This document shows, piece by piece, positions 9,085 through 18,292 of a stretch of DNA of 64,000 nucleotides. How positions within the stretch are numbered: the first letter of the stretch is position 1; each line of letters begins with the position of its first letter. The notes below the pieces were generated by a model. The model ran no database searches. It saw only the letters and a program-made list of their open reading frames with translations, and had not been told where the DNA came from. The DNA lies in contig ONFO01000001.1 in the NCBI GenBank assembly GCA_900317155.1, positions 218,928-282,927 of the forward strand. The letters run 5' to 3'. The translations under genes were made by a program, and so were the position numbers. This DNA is from an uncultured Bacteroidales bacterium. Its GTDB lineage: Bacteria > Bacteroidota > Bacteroidia > Bacteroidales > F082.

Positions 9085-10145
9085 TGGCTTTTTGGCGGAT
9101 AAAGAACGTGGCACTCAGAGGTGTCACGGGCACGGTGCCCAATAACCCAGTGAAGACGGCAGAGTTGCCAGTGTTCACAAAGGAGGAGGCTGACTTGTTT
9201 GATGCTACGGTTGGCATAAAGAACAGATATATTGCCCCAGACGATATCTGCACCTCTGATTTGTGCTTTGACGCCGCGGAGCGATTGCTTACGGGATTAG
9301 GATGGGATAAGGAGTCAATAGATATCTTGCTTTTTGCCTCTGTTACAGGGGATTATAAGACGCCTCCCACTTCTGCCATTCTTCAAGACCGTTTGGGATT
9401 GCCTGCCAGTACCTATGTGCTGGATATCCCAATGGGTTGCTGTGGTTGTATGTATGGCATCAATGTGGCGGGTAATCTCCTTTCGGCTGGCTCTGCAAAA
9501 AGGGCTTTGCTGCTAGTTGGTGATACCGCCATGCGTATGGGCTCTCTCAAAGATAAGAGTCGTGTGCCCTTGTTTGGTGATTGTGGGACGGCGTTGGCTT
9601 TGGAGTACGATCCTGAAGCGGCCGACATTATTATTGATTTCAATACAATGGGTTCGGGCTACAAAGCGTTGATGACTCCTCACGGTGGATACAGGTATCC
9701 CATAACGAGGGAGGAATCGTTTGAATATGAGGATTTCGGTAATGGCATTGTTCGGGCGCCCAAAGATGCTTTGATCAATGGCATGGATGTTTTCTCTTTT
9801 GCCATCACCAAACCACCCATCAGTTTGAAACAAATGCTTGAGGAACAAAAACTTGGCAAGGACAAGGATGTGGACTTCTTCTTGATCCATCAGGCGAACA
9901 AACTGATAGTAGACCGTATTGTCAAAAAGTTGAAACTTCCAGTAGAAAAAGTGCCTTATAATCTTCAAAAGTTTGGAAATCTTGGTGGTGCATCCATCTT
10001 GATGCTGATGGTGTCAGAAATAGCGGAGGAATTGCAATCAAGACCGTTGACATTGGTGTGTTCTTCGTTTGGGCTGGGCTTGACATGGGGGACGATGGTG
10101 ATTAAAACTTGCATGATGAAGGTTGTGAAGATGAATTATTTGTAA
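9084..10145 (+). CDS. 3-oxoacyl-ACP synthase III-like (KAS III) enzyme, third copy
   Basis: This 353-residue condensing enzyme is a distant paralogue of those at 2059 and 3910. Its triad is Cys119 (in MGCCGCMYG), His269 (in FLIHQANK) and Asn299 (in KFGNLGGAS). The pocket around the nucleophile contains two further cysteines (120 and 122), which the other two copies lack. Start overlaps the carrier protein stop (ATGA). With the ligase and carrier protein it forms a compact loading-and-extension unit (7458-10145). The gene is followed by a 48-bp AT-rich gap and then a second LicD-like gene. Confidence 0.88.
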   Translation: MAFWRIKNVALRGVTGTVPNNPVKTAELPVFTKEEADLFDATVGIKNRYIAPDDICTSDLCFDAAERLLTGLGWDKESIDILLFASVTGDYKTPPTSAILQDRLGLPASTYVLDIPMGCCGCMYGINVAGNLLSAGSAKRALLLVGDTAMRMGSLKDKSRVPLFGDCGTALALEYDPEAADIIIDFNTMGSGYKALMTPHGGYRYPITREESFEYEDFGNGIVRAPKDALINGMDVFSFAITKPPISLKQMLEEQKLGKDKDVDFFLIHQANKLIVDRIVKKLKLPVEKVPYNLQKFGNLGGASILMLMVSEIAEELQSRPLTLVCSSFGLGLTWGTMVIKTCMMKVVKMNYL

Positions 10146-10193
10146 TAATTTGTTGTAAGAACCTTTTAGATATATATATGAAATAAGTAATGT

Positions 10194-11021
10194 ATGAAAA
10201 AAGAAGTGACATTTGAGGAATCTAGAAGGATTCAGCTTGATATTTTGTTGGATTTCGTTGATTTTTGTATGCGGAATGGGTTGCGCTATTCTTTGGGTGA
10301 AGGTACCTTGATTGGAGCAATCCGACACAAAGGTTTTATTCCATGGGATGACGATATTGATGTGCTCATGCTCAGAGAGGAATACGATAAGTTTGTAAGT
10401 TTATATGACGGCAAATATAGATTGGTTTCGCCTGGTGCACCACACTATTGGTTGCCATATTCTAGGTTGACAGATGAAAGGACGGTTGTGAAATGGGGTG
10501 ATAATCCATATGATATTTTTCGTCATGGATTGTGGGTAACAGTTTTCCCAATAGACAATTATCCCGACAACCCGAATGAATGGCAAGAAATAAGATCGAA
10601 AAGAGATTTCTGGTTCAAGATAATCCCGATGAAATTAGGGCTTTGTCGTCGATATAAATATGATAAGAATGTAAGTGTTTGTAAAAACATGAAAAAGAAA
10701 GCAAAACGATTCTTGTTACCGTTTGTACCTTATCCCATTATTTGTAAAAAATTGGAATCGTTGATTTCAGCATTCAAGAATGTGCCAACCAAGAACAAAG
10801 CATTAATGACGGGTGTTTGGCATGAGCCATGGGTTTGTCCTGCTGAGGTGTTTTCTTCTTATGTTGAGGTTGAATTTGAAGGATATAAATTCACTGCCTT
10901 CAAGGGGTATGATGAGTATTTAAGATGCCAATATGGAGATTATATGCAGTTGCCTCCAATTGAAGAGCAGATTCCTAAACATGATTACAAAGTTTATTGG
11001 AAAAACCATAAATCATTTTGA
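10194..11021 (+). CDS. LicD family phosphotransferase, second copy
   Basis: This 275-residue LicD-like protein is a paralogue of the one at 1020. It has SLGEGTLIGAIRH (33-45) and the acidic cluster D52-D54 and D56. The tail (QYGDYMQLPP) also matches the family and the paralogue. It would transfer a phospho-group from a CDP-donor to the glycan. Two LicD proteins in one locus suggest two attachment sites or two donors. A 130-bp gap follows before the pyruvyl transferase gene; it holds no terminator I can see. Confidence 0.88.
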   Translation: MKKEVTFEESRRIQLDILLDFVDFCMRNGLRYSLGEGTLIGAIRHKGFIPWDDDIDVLMLREEYDKFVSLYDGKYRLVSPGAPHYWLPYSRLTDERTVVKWGDNPYDIFRHGLWVTVFPIDNYPDNPNEWQEIRSKRDFWFKIIPMKLGLCRRYKYDKNVSVCKNMKKKAKRFLLPFVPYPIICKKLESLISAFKNVPTKNKALMTGVWHEPWVCPAEVFSSYVEVEFEGYKFTAFKGYDEYLRCQYGDYMQLPPIEEQIPKHDYKVYWKNHKSF

Positions 11022-11151
11022 TTGTAATATGATGTAGTTTCTTCCGATGGTTGGTGTTATGATATCGGATAGTATTACAATTCATCATCGCTGAGTTTGA
11101 ATGTGTTGTTGGTTACTTCCTTTTGACCACATATAAAAAACTAATAGAATA

Positions 11152-12270
11152 ATGAAAATATTTGGCATCGTCAGTTGTAATATACATGTGAATTTCACCA
11201 ATTACGGCTCGGCTTTGCAGTCGTGGGCTTTGTGTCGGAGTGTGGGGAATATGGGGTATGTGGCCAAATTGGTTGACTATTGTCCCAAGATGATGGAAGA
11301 TCGGGACATTAAGAACCCGATGAAGCACATGTGGGATACGGATGTGAATTCACGGCGGAATTTGGATTTAAGTTTGCCAGCCATACGGGTAAATTATCAT
11401 AAATTCGACACGTTTTATAACCAAAGATTTAAAAAAACAGCTAAAACATATTTTTGCAAGAATTTTAATGATATTGTAAGTGACGAACATATTGATGGTT
11501 TCATCTGCGGTAGTGATACGATTTTCTGCATTGACGAGTGGAATGGTTTTGAGGATGCTTATTTTGCAGAATACCCTTGTATGAAGGGAGGGTATGCGGT
11601 ATCGTATGCGGCAAGTTTTGGCGATGCCCATTTCGATGATGCAACTTATAAGTTGTTGGACCAAAAACTGAATAACTTCAAGGCTTTGGGTATCCGCGAG
11701 AACAAGATGATCCCGTACGTTAAGGAACACACCAGCCTTCCAGTGTTCAGAACCATTGATCCAACCCTGCTACTTGAAGTAAAAGACTACGAAGAGATTA
11801 CGGCTCAAAAAATCGAAAAAAACAAATATTTACTTCTTTATGCTCGTCGTTACAACAAGAAAATGTTTGAGTATGCGGAGAGGTTAGCTGCTCAAAATGG
11901 TTGGAAAATAGTGGATATTAGCCTCAGAGCAGAGAATGAGGGAAAGCATCGTATGGCTTATGATGCCGGTGTAGAGGAGTTCCTTTCGTTGGTTAGACAC
12001 AGCGAGTTTGTGGTTACCAATTCATTCCATGGCATTATCTTTGCCGCCCAATTCCGTCGGCCTTTCGTGGCTTTCTCTCGTGAGTCGGGTGACTCAAAGA
12101 TAGCCGAGATTCTCGGCTTGTTTGGCTTGTCTGACAGACTTCTTATCACTGGCGAGGAATCGTTTGAAGTCAATGTCGATTACGAAGTGGTTCATTCTAG
12201 AATAGCGGAAGCAAGAATTGAATCTTTGAATTTTTTGAAAATGGAACTTGACAATTGTGCGGCATTATGA
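11152..12270 (+). CDS. Polysaccharide pyruvyl transferase family protein (FrhB-coupled)
   Basis: This 372-residue member of the pyruvyl transferase family begins with the typical NYGSALQSWAL segment (residues 19-29), has a central GSDTIF motif and ends with FVVTNSFHGIIFAAQFRRPF, the conserved Ser-x-His region. It is only distantly related to the protein at 5757. Its stop overlaps the start of an FrhB-like iron-sulfur protein gene (ATGA). This family subtype is often found beside FrhB-like proteins in glycan loci, and the biochemical reason is not established. Pyruvylation itself is therefore inferred from the family name, not shown. Confidence 0.8.
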   Translation: MKIFGIVSCNIHVNFTNYGSALQSWALCRSVGNMGYVAKLVDYCPKMMEDRDIKNPMKHMWDTDVNSRRNLDLSLPAIRVNYHKFDTFYNQRFKKTAKTYFCKNFNDIVSDEHIDGFICGSDTIFCIDEWNGFEDAYFAEYPCMKGGYAVSYAASFGDAHFDDATYKLLDQKLNNFKALGIRENKMIPYVKEHTSLPVFRTIDPTLLLEVKDYEEITAQKIEKNKYLLLYARRYNKKMFEYAERLAAQNGWKIVDISLRAENEGKHRMAYDAGVEEFLSLVRHSEFVVTNSFHGIIFAAQFRRPFVAFSRESGDSKIAEILGLFGLSDRLLITGEESFEVNVDYEVVHSRIAEARIESLNFLKMELDNCAAL

Positions 12271-13484
12271 ATGGTTATTTGAACAACCACGAAAAGTCGC
12301 AGTGTTTCGGGTGCGAAGCCTGTGCTCAGGTTTGTTCGAAGTTGGCCATTGCAATGGTTGAGGATGAAGACGGCTTCCGTTATCCGGAGATAAATAATGA
12401 GAAATGTATAGACTGTGGGTTATGTCGAAAGACTTGCCCCTTTGAAAATATGCCTGTCCGATATGGCGATGATAAATATGTATTTGGAGGCTATTCGTTA
12501 GATGAAAATGTGCGTTTTGAAAGCACATCAGGCGGCGCTTTCTCCGAAATTGTCAATGCATTTTGTGATGAGAATTATGTGATTTTTGGAGCAAAAGCTG
12601 AAGGTTTGGAGGTTTCCCATAGTTATATTACTGATAAAACGGAATTGCCAAAATTCAGAGCGTCCAAGTATTCACAGAGCAGAATGGACTATTCCTTTAG
12701 AGAGGCCAGACACTTTTTGAAAGAAGGAAAAAAAGTGCTTTTTTCTGGCACTCCATGTCAGATTGCAGGACTGAAGTCATATCTTGAGAGCACAAATCAA
12801 GATAAGTTGCTTACTATTGAGATGATATGCGAGGGCGTCCCAAGTCCACTGTATGTAAGAAAACTTGACCAGCATGTTGAAAAAAAATATGGTGCAAGGA
12901 TAGAGTCGATTGATTACAGATACACCGGGAGGTCTTTGTTCTCTAAAGGGAAATGGGATTTCCAACAAATGAGGATAATCACCATAGATAAAAAGAATGT
13001 TATTTGCAAGGATCGGTGGGTTAACCCATTTTGGTCTATATGGTTGAAGCATTTGATGAGCCGTCCTTCGTGCTATCAATGCCCATTCACAAATAGTGAA
13101 CGTGTGGCAGATGTTTCGTTGGGTGATTTGTGGGGTGTGCATATCTATTGCCCAGAATTGTACGGCCATAACGGAGGAGCATCATTGGTGATATGCAATA
13201 CGGAGAAAGGTAAGGAGGTAATAAAGAATGCCGAAAAAGGAATGTATGGACATGCCTTAAAATTTGAGGACGCATTGAGGTATCAGGGACCGATGCGTAA
13301 GCATATCCCGGATAATCCACAAAAGGCTGAATTTATGAACGATCTTCGAAGCAATATGGATTATAAGCAACTTATAAAGAAGTGGGCTGATAGACCTTCA
13401 CTAAAACTATTAGTACAAAAGTATATTTGGGGTAATAGGCAGAAAGTTTGGTTGTGGAATTTAATGAACTCAAAATTGGCATGA
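12267..13484 (+). CDS. FrhB-like iron-sulfur protein (F420 hydrogenase/dehydrogenase beta-subunit family)
   Basis: This 405-residue protein has two N-terminal 4Fe-4S ferredoxin motifs, CxxCxxCxxxC at Cys13-Cys23 and Cys47-Cys57. A body matching the FrhB family follows (FSGTPCQIAGLK, about 158-169, then a VSLGDLWG segment). Founding members oxidise or reduce flavins such as coenzyme F420. Bacteroidales are not known to use F420, so the redox partner here is unclear. Both ends of the gene overlap neighbours as ATGA, tying it to the pyruvyl transferase before it and the aminotransferase after it. It may perform a redox step on a sugar or on an activated substituent. Confidence 0.85.
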   Translation: MNGYLNNHEKSQCFGCEACAQVCSKLAIAMVEDEDGFRYPEINNEKCIDCGLCRKTCPFENMPVRYGDDKYVFGGYSLDENVRFESTSGGAFSEIVNAFCDENYVIFGAKAEGLEVSHSYITDKTELPKFRASKYSQSRMDYSFREARHFLKEGKKVLFSGTPCQIAGLKSYLESTNQDKLLTIEMICEGVPSPLYVRKLDQHVEKKYGARIESIDYRYTGRSLFSKGKWDFQQMRIITIDKKNVICKDRWVNPFWSIWLKHLMSRPSCYQCPFTNSERVADVSLGDLWGVHIYCPELYGHNGGASLVICNTEKGKEVIKNAEKGMYGHALKFEDALRYQGPMRKHIPDNPQKAEFMNDLRSNMDYKQLIKKWADRPSLKLLVQKYIWGNRQKVWLWNLMNSKLA

Positions 13485-14545
13485 ACTATTACATAAATCC
13501 AAATATCGAAGAAACACCTCGTGTTTTCCCGAAACAGGGACGGGGGAGGTATCATCGTTATGATGCAAACGAGAATCCTGAAGGTTTGCCAAAGGATTTT
13601 GTTGATTCTGTTTTGAAGGAGTTAACCCCCGAATACTTGGCTATGTATCCTGAACCAGAACGTCTCATCGGTAAATATGCGGATTATATTGGCGTAGAAA
13701 AGGAGAATGTGTATTGCACAAATGGCTCTGACCATGGTATCCGTGTGTTGCTAGAAACCTTTGGCGAACTGGGCAAAGAAGTGGTGACTGTTTCTCCCAC
13801 GTTTGAAATCTATTGGGTGTGTTGCAGCTTGCTGGGGTTAAAACACAAACCAGTTCAATATAATGTCGATTATGCTTTGCCTATAAAACGGATTCTTGAA
13901 GCTATCAGCAACGACACCCGAATAATCGTTTTGCTCAATCCCAATAGTCCTATTGGGAATCTTTACACCGAAATAGAGGTACAATCCGTTGTTGACAAGG
14001 CCAAGCAGGTGGGCGCAATTGTTATTTTGGATGAAGCCTATCATTATTTTTATGACAAGACATTCCTGCATTTCGCTTTGGAAAACGACAATGTGGTGCT
14101 TCTGCGTACATTCAGCAAGTTGATGTCGATAGCAGGATTGCGTGTGGGTATGGTGGTTGGTCACAAAGAATTAATTCATTGGGTGCGCTATTCGCGTTTG
14201 GCATATGAGATGAACACGGTGGGGCTGTTGTTTGCCGAGCGTATTCTTGAGCATCCCGAAATGATAGAAAGACTCATTGAACAAGAAAAAGAGGGCAAGG
14301 CATACTTTATCAGTGAAATTAAAAAACAAGGCTATTGGTATATGGATTGCCATGGCAACTATGTTCTTGTTAAACCCAAACACGATGCCCGCGAAGTGGC
14401 TAAACGTCTTGAATTGGAAAAGAAAACTTTGGTTCATCCATACAGCAATGAAATGATGAAGGACATGCTGAGAGTGACAACTGGCTCGAAAGAGTCCATG
14501 CAATTCTTTGTCAAAGTGTTTTTGGAAGTTGATATGGAGGCATGA
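13481..14545 (+). CDS. PLP-dependent aminotransferase, histidinol-phosphate aminotransferase-like
   Basis: This fold-type I aminotransferase (354 residues) has NPNSP (153-157), the PLP-ring aspartate Asp184 in ILDEAYHYF, and the Schiff-base lysine Lys213 in RTFSKLMSIAGLR. It resembles HisC, but no histidine-pathway gene is nearby. Related HisC-like enzymes in Campylobacter capsule loci make aminopolyol phosphates such as serinol phosphate for CDP-activation. That role would fit the cytidylyltransferases at 15714 and 18940 and the LicD proteins. A threonine-phosphate-type decarboxylase is an alternative reading for this family. The start ATG at 13481 overlaps the upstream stop (ATGA). Confidence 0.83.
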   Translation: MNYYINPNIEETPRVFPKQGRGRYHRYDANENPEGLPKDFVDSVLKELTPEYLAMYPEPERLIGKYADYIGVEKENVYCTNGSDHGIRVLLETFGELGKEVVTVSPTFEIYWVCCSLLGLKHKPVQYNVDYALPIKRILEAISNDTRIIVLLNPNSPIGNLYTEIEVQSVVDKAKQVGAIVILDEAYHYFYDKTFLHFALENDNVVLLRTFSKLMSIAGLRVGMVVGHKELIHWVRYSRLAYEMNTVGLLFAERILEHPEMIERLIEQEKEGKAYFISEIKKQGYWYMDCHGNYVLVKPKHDAREVAKRLELEKKTLVHPYSNEMMKDMLRVTTGSKESMQFFVKVFLEVDMEA

Positions 14546-14581
14546 TTACCACTCCTAAAATGATTATTGGGGTTATTTAAC

Positions 14582-15643
14582 ATGGAAGAGACGATTTTAT
14601 CGAAGAAGAATTCTACAGTTTTGAGAGGTATGGCAATAGTTTCAATTGCCCTGCATAACTATTTTGTTAAACTTGGATTCTCAAAACCGAATGAAATGTC
14701 CTTCTTGATAGAAAACACAAATCATTTTTTCGAAGTTGCTTTAAATGGTCGTTTTTTTGTAGAAATCTTTTCTTTTTTAGGATGGATAGGTGTCCCTGTA
14801 TTTATATTCCTAACAGGTTATGGAGTTGCTACGCGTATCCCTCCTCTAACGAAACACAAATCAATAGATTATATAAAAAGGAATTATTTGAAACTATTAG
14901 CATTGATGTTGTTGGCTGTCCTGTTATATGCAGGTATGGATGTCGCCAAGGGTAATATTTGGCCGGGCTTATTGAAAAGGTTTTCTTATTTGACTATGTT
15001 GACCAATTTTGCTTATCCATACCTTAGATGCGATCCAGGGGTTTATTGGTATTTCGGACTAACATTTCAGTTTTATTTGATATGGGCACTTTTTGGACGG
15101 CACATGAGGGGTAATAACTTGTTGTTGTGGAGTGCCGTTTTTATGATAGGTTTGTATGGTATTTGTTCTTTAGGCAAGCTGGAAGTCTTGTCAATATATA
15201 GGCATTGTTTTACTGGTTGGTTTTTTGTTTTTGCCTTAGGAGTATGGTGTGCACAATCTAATATGATACAAAGGATTAAAACGAATTGGTGGATGGAACT
15301 AATAATATTAGTAGCGTCATCTTTTCTGATGATTCAAATGAACCGATGGCTATTGGCATGGGTTTTTATTCCTGTTATGGCATTATTGTTTTTCCTTATG
15401 TTGGGTTTGCTATTGCAACGGGTAAAACCTTTATTTAATATCTTTCTTTGGATAGGGGGGCTATCTGCATTCATTTTTGTATGTCATCCTATTGCAAGAA
15501 CATTTGTGAATAAGATATTCGCACCACATGTGGGCATTTTGTTAATCAATGTCTTTATCTATTTTTTGTTTACAATATTGTTTGCTGTTTTATATCGTTG
15601 GATTTATCAACGTATTACCGCCGCAATAATAAAAAAGGTTTAA
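14582..15643 (+). CDS. Integral-membrane acyltransferase (acyltransferase 3 family)
   Basis: This 353-residue protein has about ten hydrophobic segments and the general pattern of OafA/WecH-type acyltransferases: an early RGMAIVSIALHNY segment with the catalytic-type histidine, then GVPVFIFLTGYGVA. The family moves acyl groups (usually acetyl) across the membrane onto glycan hydroxyls. I chose the ATG at 14582; an upstream TTG in the same frame is less likely. Two more members lie in tandem at 30184 and 31195 but are more similar to each other than to this one. The acyl donor could be acetyl-CoA or the product of the local KAS III cassette; the sequence cannot decide. Confidence 0.83.
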   Translation: MEETILSKKNSTVLRGMAIVSIALHNYFVKLGFSKPNEMSFLIENTNHFFEVALNGRFFVEIFSFLGWIGVPVFIFLTGYGVATRIPPLTKHKSIDYIKRNYLKLLALMLLAVLLYAGMDVAKGNIWPGLLKRFSYLTMLTNFAYPYLRCDPGVYWYFGLTFQFYLIWALFGRHMRGNNLLLWSAVFMIGLYGICSLGKLEVLSIYRHCFTGWFFVFALGVWCAQSNMIQRIKTNWWMELIILVASSFLMIQMNRWLLAWVFIPVMALLFFLMLGLLLQRVKPLFNIFLWIGGLSAFIFVCHPIARTFVNKIFAPHVGILLINVFIYFLFTILFAVLYRWIYQRITAAIIKKV

Positions 15644-15713
15644 TTTCGAGAATAGTATTATTGTCAAATTCTGTTGTATACGAGTTTTATTGTAATAGTA
15701 TGACGCTTTTGTC

Positions 15714-17060
15714 ATGAAAAAAGTTATCACATATGGTACTTACGACTTGTTCCATTATGGTCATCAACGCTTGCTTGAGCGTGCCAAAGCCTTGGGAGAC
15801 TACCTTATTGTTGGTGTAACCGCTGATGGTTTTGATCGTGCAAGGGGAAAGATTAACGTTCAGCAGAGTCTGATGGAACGTATGGAGGCAGTAAAAGCCA
15901 CAGGTATTGCCGACGAAGTAATTGTTGAGGAATATGAAGGGCAGAAAATTGACGACATCATGCGTTACGGAGTAGATATTTTTGCCATTGGATCTGATTG
16001 GATAGGCTATTTCGATTATCTGAAAGCATATTGTCAAGTTGTATATTTGGAGCGCACAGCTGGTGTTTCTAGCTCGGAACTGAGATCCGAAAAACGAGAA
16101 CTGAAATTAGGTTTGGTCGGTGAATCCACATTTTTGAACAAATTTGAAGCAGAAAGCCATTATGTGAATGGAGTGGGAATTGTGGGATTGTATACTTCGA
16201 CTGAATTTAGTTCTGGTTTGTCGGATGTTTTGAAGTCATTGCCTTGTGTGACGGATAATTACAACGATTTTCTAAACCAAGTAGACGCGGTTTACATCAT
16301 ATCTAAGCCACAAGATCATTATTTCCAAATCAAGAAGGCTTTGGAAGCGGGTAAGCATGTATTGTGTGAACCTCCTATTGCTTTGACAGTGAATGAATGG
16401 CAAGAACTCAATGCTTTGGCCAAAGAAAAGAATTTGATTTTGATGGATGCTATCCGTACGGCCTATTCAACAGCATACTATAGGATGCTGCTATTGGTAA
16501 AAAGTGGGCGTATTGGAACTGTGATGTCGATAGATTCCTCGTGTACAAGTTTAAGGGATAATGACCTTCCAAGTGAAGAATTGAGAGAAAAATGGAATAG
16601 CATTTGCACTTGGGGACCAAATGCCATGCTACCGATATTTCAGATATTGGGTACTCGATACTCGCAAAAATGCATTACCTCGCACATTGAGGACGAGACC
16701 ATCATGTACGACAACTTCACCAAAATTGCTTTTGTTTATCCACATGCTGTGGCTTCAATAAAGGTGGGTAAGGGCGTGAAAACAGAAGGCGAATTGGTGA
16801 TTTCTGGGACAACAGGTTACATTTATGTGCCCGCACCGTGGTGGAAAACCGAATACTTTGAGATTAGACGCGAAGACCCAACACAAAACAAGAGGTATTT
16901 CTACCAATTGGATGGTGAGGGCATCCGTTATGAATTGGTGTCATTCTTAAAAGCTATTGAATCTGGTAAGAATTATTCATATATAGAAGATAATGTTTCA
17001 GAGGCATTCGTAAAAGTTGTTGAGGATTATTATCAAAAGAAACACGTTGTTCAGATTTAG
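15714..17060 (+). CDS. Cytidylyltransferase fused to a Gfo/Idh/MocA-like oxidoreductase domain
   Basis: The N-terminal domain (about 1-125) is a TagD-type cytidylyltransferase with HYGH at 14-17 and the RTAGVSSS motif at 114-121. It should join CTP to a polyol or aminopolyol phosphate. The rest (about 130-448) resembles Gfo/Idh/MocA sugar or polyol dehydrogenases. Two features look degraded: the glycine-rich NAD loop is replaced by GLVGESTFLNKF (133-144), and the usual catalytic EKP motif reads C-E-P-P (218-221), so the lysine is missing. The second half may therefore bind substrate without oxidising it. A possible product is a CDP-polyol donor for the LicD-like proteins. A 71-bp gap separates it from the acyltransferase gene upstream. 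Confidence 0.83.
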   Translation: MKKVITYGTYDLFHYGHQRLLERAKALGDYLIVGVTADGFDRARGKINVQQSLMERMEAVKATGIADEVIVEEYEGQKIDDIMRYGVDIFAIGSDWIGYFDYLKAYCQVVYLERTAGVSSSELRSEKRELKLGLVGESTFLNKFEAESHYVNGVGIVGLYTSTEFSSGLSDVLKSLPCVTDNYNDFLNQVDAVYIISKPQDHYFQIKKALEAGKHVLCEPPIALTVNEWQELNALAKEKNLILMDAIRTAYSTAYYRMLLLVKSGRIGTVMSIDSSCTSLRDNDLPSEELREKWNSICTWGPNAMLPIFQILGTRYSQKCITSHIEDETIMYDNFTKIAFVYPHAVASIKVGKGVKTEGELVISGTTGYIYVPAPWWKTEYFEIRREDPTQNKRYFYQLDGEGIRYELVSFLKAIESGKNYSYIEDNVSEAFVKVVEDYYQKKHVVQI

Positions 17061-17081
17061 ACTCATTAATACAGAAAATTT

Positions 17082-18224
17082 ATGTATTTAAAACCATCAT
17101 TTCATAAGTTTCATAGGATTGTAGGTAACATTGAGAGAAGAATGGCGGGTGAATTATCCTTTCTTTCTCAATTTCATGAAAGAAAAGCCACTGCTATTCG
17201 CTTGCTGAAGCCTAGCAAAGAGAATTTTAAGGATTATCGGTTGACAAAACAAAACAGAAAGGAAATCAAGAAGCTCTGGAATGGCGTTAGGGTGAATGAA
17301 GATTGGTTTCGCTTTTTTAACTCAATAAAAAGAGAAACCGATGGTACTTTTGATGCGAGGTATATCCCTATGGACTTTTCCTATACTTTCTTGCATCCGT
17401 ACTTTAACAACACACCTTTTACGTATGCATTCGATGACAAGAATATGTATGATTTGTACTTCCATGATATCGCTATGCCTCGTACAATCTTTAGGATTAT
17501 AGAAGGTGTTTTACTTGATGCTGAATACAATAGAATTAGTCAAGAAAAAGCATTGTTATTATGTAGGGAAGAGGGTCGGGTGATTGTGAAACCGACTGAT
17601 TATACAACAAGCGGTGGCTCAAATATTTCTATATGGAATGCCGATAAGGATGAAGATAATCGATGGATGAATTTTAGAAATTGCATTGTTCAAGAAGTGA
17701 TAAAACAGCATCTGGACATGGCGTTGCTTTATAGTGGAAGCATTAATTCTATTAGAATGGTGACATTTTATGATGAAAATGGTGCACGAGTATTGGGATC
17801 CATTGTGAGAATGGGGGCAAACGGAAGTGTTATTGATAATGCATCAAATGGAGGTCTTTTTTGCGGAATTCATGAGGATGGAAAATTAACGAAATATGGT
17901 TACAATAGGCGAGGTCAACATTTTACTAATCATCCTCAGGGAACTGTATTTGAGAATTGTTATATTCCAAATTATGATGATTGTAAAAAAATGGTTACCT
18001 CTTTGGCAAATAGATTTGTTAAAGTAGCAAAACTCATTGCATGGGATTTGGCTGTCAATGAAAAAGGGCAACCTGTATTAATTGAAATAAACTTACCTTA
18101 TTCTGGAATTGATGGAATCCAAATTCCCAATGGGCCGTTGTTTGGTGACCAGACAGAAAAAATTGTTAGAGAGGTAATGTCTGATCAAAGGAATCGTGCT
18201 GCTAATCGTTGGTTGATGAGATGA
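17082..18224 (+). CDS. Sugar-transfer-associated ATP-grasp ligase
   Basis: This 380-residue protein belongs to the same ATP-grasp group as the gene at the window start. Lys170 in VIVKPTDYTTSGG binds ATP, and E335-x-N337 in VLIEINLPYSG coordinates metal. The central block with SINSIRMVTFY and the GGLFCGI segment matches the family. It probably ligates an amino acid or other carboxylate to a glycan or carrier. It follows the cytidylyltransferase fusion by 21 bp. Substrate cannot be deduced. Confidence 0.83.
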   Translation: MYLKPSFHKFHRIVGNIERRMAGELSFLSQFHERKATAIRLLKPSKENFKDYRLTKQNRKEIKKLWNGVRVNEDWFRFFNSIKRETDGTFDARYIPMDFSYTFLHPYFNNTPFTYAFDDKNMYDLYFHDIAMPRTIFRIIEGVLLDAEYNRISQEKALLLCREEGRVIVKPTDYTTSGGSNISIWNADKDEDNRWMNFRNCIVQEVIKQHLDMALLYSGSINSIRMVTFYDENGARVLGSIVRMGANGSVIDNASNGGLFCGIHEDGKLTKYGYNRRGQHFTNHPQGTVFENCYIPNYDDCKKMVTSLANRFVKVAKLIAWDLAVNEKGQPVLIEINLPYSGIDGIQIPNGPLFGDQTEKIVREVMSDQRNRAANRWLMR

Positions 18225-18292
18225 TTCATTGGTATAGATAATAAAGCTTGTTGTAATATTTGTTATTGAATGGTAATTGATAATATTTGCGG

